Assembly (NCBI RefSeq): GCF_039634785.1
Contig: NZ_JBBIAB010000009.1
Coordinates: forward strand, 124,001-188,000
Source of the DNA: Tistrella mobilis
GTDB taxonomy: Bacteria; Pseudomonadota; Alphaproteobacteria; Tistrellales; Tistrellaceae
Length of the DNA stretch: 64,000 nucleotides
Direction of reading: 5' to 3'
Below, piece after piece: positions 43,990-52,151 of this stretch. Positions within the stretch are counted from its first letter, which is position 1. Each line of letters opens with the position of its first letter. The notes below the pieces were generated by a model, which was not told the DNA's origin, did not search any database, and worked only from the letters and a program-made list of their open reading frames with translations. A program made the position numbers and the translations under genes.

Positions 43990-44268
43990 ATGACCATCAG
44001 AGATCGGATCGAGACCAAGCTGACGGCGGCCTTCGCGCCGGAGCGGCTGGTGATCACCGACGAAAGCGACCGGCATGCCGGCCATGCAGGCCATCAGCCC
44101 GGCGGCGAAACACATTTCCGCGTCGAGATCGTGGCCGCTGCCTTTGATGGTCTGACCCGCGTGACGCGTCAGCGCCGGGTCTATGACGTGCTGTCCGACG
44201 AGCTGGCGGAACGGGTTCACGCCTTGGCGCTCATCACCCGCACGCCGGCTGAGGTGGCGCAGAGCTGA
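43990..44268 (+). CDS. bolA: BolA family protein
   Basis: Protein of 92 residues with the BolA KH-like fold. It contains ERLVITDESDRHAGHAGHQP (His residues that can hold an Fe-S cluster with a monothiol glutaredoxin), ETHFRVEIVAAAFDGLTRVT, and QRRVYDVLSDELAERVHALAL. BolA proteins act in iron-sulfur trafficking or gene control. The start MTIRDRIE was chosen by homology; the frame is open further upstream. In alphaproteobacteria bolA is often near cobS and the J-protein gene, as here. Confidence 0.92.
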   Translation: MTIRDRIETKLTAAFAPERLVITDESDRHAGHAGHQPGGETHFRVEIVAAAFDGLTRVTRQRRVYDVLSDELAERVHALALITRTPAEVAQS

Positions 44269-44323
44269 CGGGCAACCGCTGCCGGATGCGACCGGCATGC
44301 GATTGCCCTTTGAAACGCGCCGC

Positions 44324-44345
44324 GGTTGTGTTAATACAACCTTAA
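44324..44345. promoter_or_regulatory. Palindrome overlapping a CtrA-like box upstream of the RHH gene
   Basis: GGTTGT-GTTAAT-ACAACC (44324-44341) is a 6+6+6 inverted repeat. Overlapping it, TTAATACAACCTTAA (44331-44345) fits TTAA-N7-TTAA. Both lie about 95 bases before the ribbon-helix-helix gene. Confidence 0.5.
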
Positions 44346-44435
44346 ATAAAAAGATCGACCAATTTTCGCGTAAAGGTGTCGTCGGGGATATGTCCGGCCG
44401 GAGGGGCCGGGGACCTAAGGGGGGCGATAGGCACG

Positions 44436-44822
44436 ATGTCCAGTTCACTTATCAACCGCAACGTCGTCGTCGAAGGGCGCCGCACCAGCATCCGTCTCGA
44501 GGCGGATATGTGGGACGCGCTGACCGAGATCTGCCAGCGTGAGGGCTGCCGGATCCACGAGCTGGCCACCATGGTCAACTCGACCCGGCGCGAATCGACG
44601 CTGACCGCCGCCATCCGGGTGTTCATCATGAACTACTACCGGGCGGCGTCGACCGAGCAGGGCCATGCCCGAGCCGGTCACGGCAAGGCGATGCGGCCGG
44701 GTCGTGCGGACCGGACGGCGGTGCAGCGGCGTCTGGAGCGTCTGGCGGCTGCGCGCGGTGGCGACGGTCGGCCGATGGCACCGGTCAGCCGCCCGTATAC
44801 CACTCAGGATAATGCTGCCTGA
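44436..44822 (+). CDS. Ribbon-helix-helix domain protein (RHH_4 type)
   Basis: Probable DNA-binding protein of 128 residues. The N-terminal 65 residues match the RHH_4 family (SLINRNVVVEGRRTSIRLEA, MWDALTEICQREGCRIHELA, LTAAIRVFIMNYYR). A basic Arg/Ala-rich tail of about 55 residues follows. Family members are common in Rhodospirillales but their targets are unknown. Its 3' end overlaps the 3' end of the convergent DUF2889 gene by 38 bases, so the tail is coded on both strands. Confidence 0.85.
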   Translation: MSSSLINRNVVVEGRRTSIRLEADMWDALTEICQREGCRIHELATMVNSTRRESTLTAAIRVFIMNYYRAASTEQGHARAGHGKAMRPGRADRTAVQRRLERLAAARGGDGRPMAPVSRPYTTQDNAA

Positions 44823-45420
44823 CGACCTCTCCGTCCGCTGCCAGGGCGTGACAGGTATTCAGGTGTGCAGGCGGTTTCGGTGCCGGTCGCGGCGGCAGAG
44901 CGGCCGGCGCCGTATCGTTTGTTCCGGTGCGGGCCATCGTTTCGGTGTCGGCCATGGCGGCGACGCGATCATTGGCCTCGCGCCGGCGGCGTTCCAGGGC
45001 CGGATAGAGCGTCTGGAAGGCAACGGTCCCCAGCGGGCGCATCATCTCGACCAGATGCGTGCAGCCATGCACGCCGCCGACCCGCTGGCGGATGGCCTTG
45101 GTCCAGCCCGGGGCAATCTTCAGCCCGACCAGGCGCTGGAAATTGATGGCGACGTCGCCGCAGATCGAATAGGGGGTGTGGTCCATCACCGCCTCGATCG
45201 TTTTGATCTCGAAGCCGATATCGATGGTCAGCCGGATCCACATGTCGTGGATCGGCGTGCCCGGGTCGATCTGGCCGCGCCATCGGTTTTCGATCGGGTA
45301 GGTCTTCACGTCGGTCAGATGTGCCTCGATGTCCCACAGCCCGTCTTCGCGCTCATAGCCGCGGAGGTCGATCTGGCGGGTGTGGATGTGGCGGCGGTTC
45401 ACCGGCTGCGACAGGGGCAT
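44785..45420 (-). CDS. DUF2889 family protein
   Basis: Protein of 211 residues. The conserved part (residues about 5-165) has the DUF2889 pattern: RRHIHTRQIDLRGYEREDGL, IHDMWIRLTIDIGFEIK, AVMDHTPYSICGD and GCTHLVEMMRPLGTVAFQTL. The Cys/His residues (YSIC, GCTH) could bind a metal. The function is unknown. Start MPLSQPVN was chosen from family length. It overlaps the RHH gene convergently by 38 bases. Confidence 0.88.
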   Translation of the reverse strand: MPLSQPVNRRHIHTRQIDLRGYEREDGLWDIEAHLTDVKTYPIENRWRGQIDPGTPIHDMWIRLTIDIGFEIKTIEAVMDHTPYSICGDVAINFQRLVGLKIAPGWTKAIRQRVGGVHGCTHLVEMMRPLGTVAFQTLYPALERRRREANDRVAAMADTETMARTGTNDTAPAALPPRPAPKPPAHLNTCHALAADGEVVRQHYPEWYTGG

Positions 45421-45580
45421 GGGGCAGGCTTCTCCTCGGTACGGCCGCGGCGCATGGCCGGGGCCGTGCCTCGCATCTGAGACGAACGTTCGATCCAATT
45501 TCGATCAGGGTACTATACGCGGCGACCGCGCTGTCGTCATCTGCGGTGCAGCATGGACGACCAGACCTGGTCGTCAGCCG

Positions 45581-46480
45581 TCAATTCATGCCGGCCAGAT
45601 GCAGCGCCACCCACAGCAGCCCGGGCAGCAGCAGGAAAATCAGCAGGGTGGACGTCACCACCAGCGAGGCCACCTCGGCCGGGGAACGGTCGTAGCGCTG
45701 GGCGAAGAGGTAGTTGAACACGGCCACCGGCATCGAGGCCTCGACCAGCAGGACACCCAGTTCCACGCCTTCGAAGCGGAAGACCACCAGGCCGAGGAAC
45801 AGGGCGACCACGAAGCCGCCCAGGCTGCGCAGCAGGGCCAGTCCCAGCGTGCCCAGCGGCCGCACCGCCTTCATCCGGGCCAGGCTGACGCCCAGCGTGA
45901 TCAGCATCAGCGGAATGGTGAAACCGCCGATGAGATGGGTGGTGTTGCTCAGGAATTTCGGAACCGGGATCCCGCCAAGCACGAAGATCAGTGCCGCAAC
46001 CACCGACCAGGGGGCGGGCTGGCGCAGGATGAAGCGCCCGGCCGGTTCGCCCGACAGTACCCAGGCGCCGATGGTGAACTGGCTGACGGCCGAGACTGCG
46101 AAATAGCCGATGGCATAGCCCAGCCCCTCGGGCCCGAAGGCGAAGAGGCAGAGCGGCAGGCCCATATTGCCGGCATTGCCGTAGATGATCGGCGTCAGCC
46201 AGGTCCGCCAGGGCAGGCCGGCCGCCCGCAGGATCGGCCAGGCGATGAACCCCATCATGACCATGGTCGAGGCGGCGGCGAGCGCGAATTCGCCGAAGGC
46301 ACCGGGTGCGACCTGGCCGTTGGTCAGGTTGGAAAAGATCAGGCAGGGGACACCGATATTGGTCACCAGATTGGTGATCATGCCGGTGTCATAGGGCTGC
46401 CGGAACACCCGGATCCAGGAAAAGCCGATGGCGGCACAAACCAGGATCGGGGCGATGATGGTGATCAACTCGCCGATCAT
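45581..46480 (-). CDS. AEC family (auxin efflux carrier-type) transporter
   Basis: Integral membrane protein of 299 residues with about ten helices. It begins MIGELITIIAPILVCAAIGF and contains NIGVPCLIFSNLTN and IYGNAGNMGLPLCLFAFGPE, the N-rich motifs of the AEC/MdcF family. Such carriers move malonate, malate or other small acids; the substrate here is unknown. The gene's start overlaps the corC-like stop by four bases, so it is the last gene of the aroK-aroB-corC unit. Confidence 0.9.
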   Translation of the reverse strand: MIGELITIIAPILVCAAIGFSWIRVFRQPYDTGMITNLVTNIGVPCLIFSNLTNGQVAPGAFGEFALAAASTMVMMGFIAWPILRAAGLPWRTWLTPIIYGNAGNMGLPLCLFAFGPEGLGYAIGYFAVSAVSQFTIGAWVLSGEPAGRFILRQPAPWSVVAALIFVLGGIPVPKFLSNTTHLIGGFTIPLMLITLGVSLARMKAVRPLGTLGLALLRSLGGFVVALFLGLVVFRFEGVELGVLLVEASMPVAVFNYLFAQRYDRSPAEVASLVVTSTLLIFLLLPGLLWVALHLAGMN

Positions 46481-47790
46481 GACCGACCGGCGTCGTGGAG
46501 GGCGCCCGCCTGGGCGCGATCTCCGATGGGCGAGAGGCGCAGCTTGGTCACCCGGTTGCGGTGACGGCGGAGCACTTCGGCCTCGATCCCGGCGATGCGG
46601 AAGCGCTGGCCGACCTCGGGGATCGCCTTGGCCTCGTGGATGACCAGGCCGGCGATGGTGGTCGCCTCGTCATCCGGCAGGCGCCAGCCGGTTTCGCGGT
46701 TGAGATCGCGGATCGTGACGGTGCCGTCGGCCAGAACCCCGCCATCGGCCTGATGCTCCAGACCTTCGACGGCAATGTCATGCTCGTCGACGATCTCGCC
46801 GACGATTTCCTCAAGGATGTCCTCCAGCGTCACCAGCCCCTGGATCGTGCCGTATTCGTCGATCACCAGGGCAAAATGGGCATGACGCTGGCGGAAGGCA
46901 TGGAGCTGGTCGTGCAGCGTGGTGCTGTCGGGGATGAACCAGGGTGTGCGGGCAAGCCCCGGCACGTCGATCTTCTCCACATCGCCGCCCGCCTCGGTCA
47001 ATGCCCGCAGCATATCCTTGGCATGAAGCACGCCGATGACGTTGTCGGGATCGCCCTGCCACATCGGCAGCCGGGTGTGCGGGCTGGTGGTGACCTGGGC
47101 CAGGATCGCAGCGGGCGGCTGGTCGGCGTCGATCGTGGTCATCTGCCGGCGGTGGATCATGATCTCGCCCACCGTCAGATCGCCGAGATCCAGGATGCTC
47201 GCCAGCATCTCCTTCTCGTTGCGGGTCTCGGCCGCCGTGGCTTCCGGGTCGTCATAGAGGCGGATGGCGCCGCGCAGATCGTCGGCCGAGACCATCAGCC
47301 GGTCGCCTTCGAGCTTGATGCCGATCACCCGTGCCACGCCGCGCACGATCAGGCCGATCACCTTCGAAAACGGCCCCAGGATCCGGACGACCAGGGCGAG
47401 CGGGCCCGAGAGAGCCAGGGCCACCCGGTCCGGCTGGTGCAGCGCAACCGTCTTGGGCAGGATCTCGGCAAAGATCAGCAGCAGCAGGGTCATGCCCAGG
47501 GTCGCCATTGCGACACCGGCATCGCCGAAGAGCCCGATCAGCACGCTGGTCGCGATCGAGGAGGAGAGGATGTTGACGGCGTTGTTGCCGAGCAGGATGG
47601 AGCCGATCAGCCGTTCCCGGTTGGCGGTCAGCTTTTCGACCCTCTGTGCCCGGACATCGCCGTCGGATGCACGCTGGTGCATGCGGGTACGGGAGGCGGC
47701 GGTCAGGGCCGTCTCGCTGCCGGAGAAGAAGGCAGACGCGGCGATCAGGACAAGGATGGCGAGCAGGGACAGCCAGAGTTCGGCAGGCAT
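46477..47790 (-). CDS. HlyC/CorC (CNNM) family membrane protein with CBS domains
   Basis: Protein of 437 residues. It has an N-terminal DUF21 membrane domain (SAFFSGSETALTAASRTRMH, GNNAVNILSSSIATSVLIG, FAEILPKTVAL). A CBS pair (about residues 205-330, VGEIMIHRRQMTTID to HFALVIDEYGTIQGLVTLED) and a C-terminal CorC/HlyC domain (GWRLPDDEATTIAGLVI) follow. Members take part in magnesium or cobalt efflux. The order aroK-aroB-corC is common in alphaproteobacteria. Start MPAELWLS. Confidence 0.93.
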   Translation of the reverse strand: MPAELWLSLLAILVLIAASAFFSGSETALTAASRTRMHQRASDGDVRAQRVEKLTANRERLIGSILLGNNAVNILSSSIATSVLIGLFGDAGVAMATLGMTLLLLIFAEILPKTVALHQPDRVALALSGPLALVVRILGPFSKVIGLIVRGVARVIGIKLEGDRLMVSADDLRGAIRLYDDPEATAAETRNEKEMLASILDLGDLTVGEIMIHRRQMTTIDADQPPAAILAQVTTSPHTRLPMWQGDPDNVIGVLHAKDMLRALTEAGGDVEKIDVPGLARTPWFIPDSTTLHDQLHAFRQRHAHFALVIDEYGTIQGLVTLEDILEEIVGEIVDEHDIAVEGLEHQADGGVLADGTVTIRDLNRETGWRLPDDEATTIAGLVIHEAKAIPEVGQRFRIAGIEAEVLRRHRNRVTKLRLSPIGDRAQAGALHDAGRS

Positions 47791-47829
47791 CGGCGGGCGG
47801 GTCTCTCTCCCGATCGGATTGGGCCGGTA

Positions 47830-49059
47830 TCAGCCGGCGGGAACGGCCGGGCCCTCGGGGCGACCGGCCAGGATATCGTCGAGCAGGGCGGCCACTTCGG
47901 CGGGGGCGACATCATCGGCAATGAACGAGCCGCCGATGCCGCGGGCCAGGATGTAGCGGACCCGGCCTTCGCGGGCCTTCTTGTCCTGGGCGATCGGGGC
48001 CATCAGCCCGTCCACGGTCCAGTCGACGCCGGCCACATCCTGCGGGCGGGTCGGCAGGCCGACCGCCGCCAGATGGGCGGTCAGCCGCTCCAGATCGGCC
48101 ATCGGGCACAGGCCGCGGCGCACCGACAGGCGGAAGGCGGCGACCATGCCGATGGCCACCCCTTCGCCATGAAGCAGACGGCCGTCATAGCCGGCCATCG
48201 CTTCGAAGGCATGGCCGAAGGTATGACCCAGGTTCAGGAGCGCGCGCTGGCCGGTCTCGGTCTCGTCGGCGGCCACGATCCGGGCCTTGGCGGCGCAGGA
48301 GCGCGCCACGGCCTGGTCGCGCGCCGATCCGGCGCCTGCAATCACCTCGGCCCCGCGCCGTTCCAGCCAGTCGAAAAACGGGGCGTCGTCGATGGCACCG
48401 TATTTGACCACTTCGGCATAGCCGGCCAGCAGTTCCCGCCGCGGCAGGGTGGACAGAAGGCCGGTATCGGCGACCACCAGCCCGGGCTGGTGGAAGGCGC
48501 CGACCAGGTTCTTGCCATGGCTGGTGTTGATGCCGGTCTTGCCGCCGACCGAGCTGTCGACCTGGGCGAGCAGGGTGGTCGGCACCTGAACGAAGCGGGT
48601 GCCCCGCCGCAGCACCGCGGCCGCGAAACCGGCAAGATCGCCGACGACACCGCCGCCGAGGGCGATCACCGGCTGGCCGCGTTCGATGCCCGAGGCGAGC
48701 AGGCCGTCGAGCAGGGTCTCCAGCGACCCGAAGCGCTTGGTGCCCTCGCCCGGCGGCAGGATGATGGTGCCATGGGCGATCCCGGCATCGTCGAGGGCGC
48801 GGGACAGCACGGCCAGATGGTGGCCGGCCACGGTCTCGTCGGTCACCACCGCTGCCCGGCGCACGCCCATGGTCTCGCGGATCAGCCGGCCGGTCACCGG
48901 CAGCAGGCCGTCGCCGACCAGAATGTCGTAGGCGCGATCATCCAGCGGCACCCGGACCCGCCGCGCGGGGGCCGCGACGCCGGGCAGGGTCACCAGTTCC
49001 CCGTCATCGGACAGCCGGTTTCTGGTGTCGGGGAGGGGCGTGGCGGTCTGGGCGGTCAT
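47830..49059 (-). CDS. aroB: 3-dehydroquinate synthase
   Basis: Second enzyme of the shikimate pathway, NAD- and metal-dependent. The 409-residue protein has GEGTKRFGSLETLLDGLL, IALGGGVVGDLAGFAA, the PTTLLAQVDSSVGGKTGIN motif, and zinc ligands in NLGHTFGHAFEAM and HGEGVAIGM. The N-terminal 30 residues precede the usual start of similarity. It lies downstream of aroK by 70 bases and upstream of the corC-like gene. Confidence 0.96.
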   Translation of the reverse strand: MTAQTATPLPDTRNRLSDDGELVTLPGVAAPARRVRVPLDDRAYDILVGDGLLPVTGRLIRETMGVRRAAVVTDETVAGHHLAVLSRALDDAGIAHGTIILPPGEGTKRFGSLETLLDGLLASGIERGQPVIALGGGVVGDLAGFAAAVLRRGTRFVQVPTTLLAQVDSSVGGKTGINTSHGKNLVGAFHQPGLVVADTGLLSTLPRRELLAGYAEVVKYGAIDDAPFFDWLERRGAEVIAGAGSARDQAVARSCAAKARIVAADETETGQRALLNLGHTFGHAFEAMAGYDGRLLHGEGVAIGMVAAFRLSVRRGLCPMADLERLTAHLAAVGLPTRPQDVAGVDWTVDGLMAPIAQDKKAREGRVRYILARGIGGSFIADDVAPAEVAALLDDILAGRPEGPAVPAG

Positions 49060-49129
49060 CGTCTGGCGGGCTCCGGAGCGGGCGCGGGAACGGGGCAGGG
49101 CGGGCGAGGAGAACCGGGGCGACGGGGCG

Positions 49130-49684
49130 TCATGCCGGCCGCCGCGGGCGGGTTGCTGAAAGAGCGGGCCATTCGGCGGCAAGGGCCGAGATGATCGCAT
49201 CCACCGCCACTTCATGCGGGGCCTCGGTGCTCTCCACCGTCAGATCGGCCTCGGCATAGACCGGGTGGCGTTCTCTGATCAGCCGTTCCAGTGTCGCCAT
49301 GGCATCGCCTTCGGCGATCAGCGGCCGGGTGTGGCGGCGCTTGAGCACGCGGCGGGCAATCACCGGCAGTTCGGCCTTCAGCCAGACCGAGATGCCGTCG
49401 CGGGCGATGGCGGCACGGGTTTCAGGGTCCATGAAGGCGCCGCCGCCGGTTGCGATCACCCGCGGGCGCTCTTCCAGAAGGCGGGCGAGCACCCTGCGCT
49501 CTCCGCGCCGGAATTCGGCCTCGCCATACAGGCGGAAAATCTCGGGCACCGGCAGGCCGGCGGCCTTTTCGATCTCGGTGTCGGCGTCGACGAAATCGAT
49601 GCCGAGACGCTGGGCGAGCCTGCGGCCGACACTGCTCTTGCCCACGCCCATCAACCCGACCAGGACGATGGAGCGGTCGATCAT
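49130..49684 (-). CDS. aroK: Shikimate kinase
   Basis: Phosphorylates shikimate at the 3-hydroxyl. The enzyme core of 184 residues has Walker A GLMGVGKSS, the shikimate-binding DFVDADTEIEKAAG and FRRGERRVL, the GGGAFMDPETR motif, and the LID region RRHTRPLI. The start is uncertain: ATG 49684 (MIDRSIVLVGL) lacks a good ribosome site, and the frame stays open upstream with an acidic Asp/Ala-rich stretch that could be translated from TTG near 49785. First gene of aroK-aroB-corC-AEC. Confidence 0.93.
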   Translation of the reverse strand: MIDRSIVLVGLMGVGKSSVGRRLAQRLGIDFVDADTEIEKAAGLPVPEIFRLYGEAEFRRGERRVLARLLEERPRVIATGGGAFMDPETRAAIARDGISVWLKAELPVIARRVLKRRHTRPLIAEGDAMATLERLIRERHPVYAEADLTVESTEAPHEVAVDAIISALAAEWPALSATRPRRPA

Positions 49685-50053
49685 CCGGCGATCAAAGGCC
49701 GGGGCGGTTCCTGTCGCATCATCGCCGGCGGCATCGTCTGCCGGTCTCGGGCTGTCGATGGCGGATGGCTGGTCGTCGTCGGTCAAAGCGGTGAACCGGA
49801 CTCTGCTGTGGCGGGGCCGTCCCCCGGATGCGGGCCCGGTGCCGCAGCCCCTGGAACGGGAGCGACAGACCGGCGTGCGGCGAATGGTGCGGTGCGCAAC
49901 CGTTGAAACCATCCGACCGAACCGATAGGCTTCGGGCGACGGCGCCCGACCCGGCCAGAAATAAAGCACAGGTCCGGCAGTCGCGGCAATCGTGCAGGCC
50001 GGAGGACCACCGATGTTTCCGGCAGTTGCGAACCCCCGATGCGAGGCGCAGGC
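49685..50053. other. Divergent region between aroK and the small membrane-protein gene
   Basis: This 369-base region may include an extended aroK N-terminus (49685-49785) and carries a plus-strand promoter at 49903-49931. A clear aroK promoter was not found. No RNA gene recognised. Confidence 0.4.
49903..49931 (+). promoter_or_regulatory. Promoter ahead of the small protein / polyproline / xerD genes
   Basis: TTGAAA (49903-49908), 17-base spacer, TAGGCT (49926-49931), about 120 bases before the GTG start at 50054. The -10 is identical to that proposed for the peptide importer operon. Confidence 0.5.
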
Positions 50054-50188
50054 GTGCTGATCCGCTTTATCCTGATCATTCTCCTCGTTGCCGTTCTGGG
50101 CGGCGGGGCCTTCCTCATGACCTTCGACATGCCGGCGCCGGTGCGCACGGTCGAGAAGGTCGTGCCCAATGACAAACTGCTCCGCTGA
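50054..50188 (+). CDS. 44-residue single-helix membrane protein upstream of the polyproline protein
   Basis: Small protein of 44 residues starting at GTG with GAGG seven bases upstream. The first 23 residues form one membrane helix (LIRFILIILLVAVLGGGAFL), followed by a short tail with TFDMPAPVRTVEKVVPNDK. Small proteins of this design (helix, then a W/F-D-x-PAP motif, then VEKVxPND) occur between aroK and xerD in other Rhodospirillales as far as I recall, so it is probably a real gene. Its last 20 bases overlap the start of the next gene. Function unknown. Confidence 0.75.
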   Translation: MLIRFILIILLVAVLGGGAFLMTFDMPAPVRTVEKVVPNDKLLR

Positions 50189-52151
50189 CCGGAGCGATCC
50201 GACACGACGACGCCCGCCGGTGAGCGCATCGGCCGGGCGGCCGCTCGGTGTCGTGCTGGCGCTGGTGCTGGCGGCAGCCTCCGCCTCGGCCATGGCCCAG
50301 CCTCTCCGGCTTGTGCCCGACGAGCCGCAGGCGGAAGAGCTGCGGCCGCGCTCCGTCGTTCCGGCGCCGGGGGTTCAGGTCCGTCCGCCTGTCCAGCCGG
50401 CGCCGCGCCTGACGCCGCCGCCGCCACCACCGACGGCACCGCGGATCCAGGTGACGCCCGATCAGCTGCGGCCGGCACCGCCGCCTCCTCCGCCGCCGCC
50501 TCCTCCACCGCCGCCTCCTCCTCCGCCGCCGCCCCCTCCTCCGCCGCCGCCGCCCCCTCCTCCGCCCCCGCCTCCTCCGCCCCCGCCTCAGGTGACGGAG
50601 GACGAGGCGGCGGCATCGGATGCAGAGGATGTGCCGGCAGATCTCTGGCAGGGCAGTACGGCGGCACGGATCGATGCCGCCCTTGCGGCGCTTGGCGGTA
50701 CCGCACCCTGGCCGACGGCGCGCGAGATGCTGCGCGATCTGCTCGCCACCGACGGTCCGGCGCCGGCCGGAGAGGATGCCGGCGCCTTTGCCGATCGCCG
50801 GGCGACGGCGCTGCTCATGCTGGGCGACCCTGCGGCCGCGGTCGACGTGGCCGACGAGGCCGGTCGTCGGCCATCCTCCGATGCCCTGTTCCTGTCGGGC
50901 GAAGAACAGCGTGCCTGTGCCGCGGCCCTTCCCGGGCCCTCGGGCACGGCCACGGGGACGGAGGCGGCACCCGCCGCAGCGGATGTTCTGGCCTGCCGTC
51001 TGTTTGCGGCTGCCGACGGCACGGCCACGGCCGAACTGGTGTCGATCGGACAGCCGGTTGCAGGTGTGATTGCCCGTGCGGCCGCCGCCCCCGGGCCGGT
51101 TGCGATCGACGGTCTGGATCCGGCGGTCCTGACGGCGGCCGATCTGGCGGTGCTTGCCCGGCGGGGCATCGAGCCAGAGGCGACGGCCGACGCCGTGACC
51201 GAGTTTGCCGCCGGCCTGAATGACGCCGGGCTGTCGCGGCTGGTGATGAGCGGCGCGATCACGCCGTTCCATCGCCTGGTGCTGGCCGAAGCGGCCGCCA
51301 CGCGCGGCCTGCTCGCCGGTGAACGTCTGGCCGGTGCCTGGCTGGCGGCAGCGGCGGCCGAGCGCAGTGCCGCCCTGTCGGGCAATGGCCGGGCGGGCGA
51401 ATCCCGGCCCGAGCGGCGCCGGGCACGGCTGTTCGCAACGGCGGCTGCCGAACGCAATCCGGGCGCGCGGCTCTATGGCGTCGCCACCCTGGTCAAGGCG
51501 GCGGCAGAGGCCGACCCGCTGCTGACGGCCACTGCGGCCGCGGCCGTGGCGCCGCTGCTCGACCCTGCGGCCATTCGCGGGCTCGACCCGGACAGCCGTA
51601 TCATGGCTGCGCGGATCGCGATCGCCGGCGGGGCGGTCGATGCCGCTGCGGCGATGCTGGGGGTTCCGGAAAACCGCCCGGACGCGCTGAGCACGGCGAT
51701 CGCGGCCGATCCGGAGCTGACGGCGCTGTCGCTCGTCGCCTTTCAGGAGCCGTCGGCGGTGCTCGGTCGCGAGGCGCGCACGGTGGATATCGGCACCTGG
51801 CTCGCCGGGCTTGCCGGGCCGGCGCGGGAAGTGGCGACCGCCGCGATCGGCCTGTTCTCGCCCGAGGCCCTGCCATCCCCCGATCCGGCGGCGCCAGCCG
51901 TAGAGGATGCCGTGGCACCGGTGCCGGCCGTCTGGTTCGCCCTCCGGGCGGCGGCCGATGCCGGCCGGCTGGGGGAGACGGCGGCGCTGTCGCTGGTTCT
52001 GCTTGAAGCCCGGCCCGAGATCGGCGCGATCGGCCTTGCCACGGCACTGGAAGGTTTCCGCCTTGCAGGTTTCGACGACGAGTCCCGCCGGCTTGCGGTC
52101 GAGATGATGATCGCGGCCGGCGTGGTTTCGGGGTTGGCGCCGGGTGTCTGA
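50169..52151 (+). CDS. Secreted or periplasmic protein with a 37-residue polyproline tract
   Basis: Protein of 660 residues. It has a signal peptide (hydrophobic GVVLALVLAAASASAMA, cleavage near residue 44), then a Pro-rich stretch containing 37 uninterrupted prolines (residues 104-140, 50478-50588). An acidic short linker and about 500 residues of Ala-rich helices with TPR-like periodicity follow (for example RRATALLMLGDPAAAVDVAD and RIAIAGGAVDAAAAMLG). No known domain was recognised. A rigid polyproline spacer followed by a helical-repeat domain would suit a protein reaching across the periplasm (inference). Translation should need elongation factor P. It is followed by xerD with an eight-base overlap. 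Confidence 0.82.
   Translation: MTNCSADRSDPTRRRPPVSASAGRPLGVVLALVLAAASASAMAQPLRLVPDEPQAEELRPRSVVPAPGVQVRPPVQPAPRLTPPPPPPTAPRIQVTPDQLRPAPPPPPPPPPPPPPPPPPPPPPPPPPPPPPPPPPPPPPQVTEDEAAASDAEDVPADLWQGSTAARIDAALAALGGTAPWPTAREMLRDLLATDGPAPAGEDAGAFADRRATALLMLGDPAAAVDVADEAGRRPSSDALFLSGEEQRACAAALPGPSGTATGTEAAPAAADVLACRLFAAADGTATAELVSIGQPVAGVIARAAAAPGPVAIDGLDPAVLTAADLAVLARRGIEPEATADAVTEFAAGLNDAGLSRLVMSGAITPFHRLVLAEAAATRGLLAGERLAGAWLAAAAAERSAALSGNGRAGESRPERRRARLFATAAAERNPGARLYGVATLVKAAAEADPLLTATAAAAVAPLLDPAAIRGLDPDSRIMAARIAIAGGAVDAAAAMLGVPENRPDALSTAIAADPELTALSLVAFQEPSAVLGREARTVDIGTWLAGLAGPAREVATAAIGLFSPEALPSPDPAAPAVEDAVAPVPAVWFALRAAADAGRLGETAALSLVLLEARPEIGAIGLATALEGFRLAGFDDESRRLAVEMMIAAGVVSGLAPGV

Noticed and set aside
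50480-50590. Short regular repeat units that could suggest a CRISPR-like array
   Set aside because: The units are CCN codons of one polyproline run with no spacers, and they stay in frame inside a long gene.
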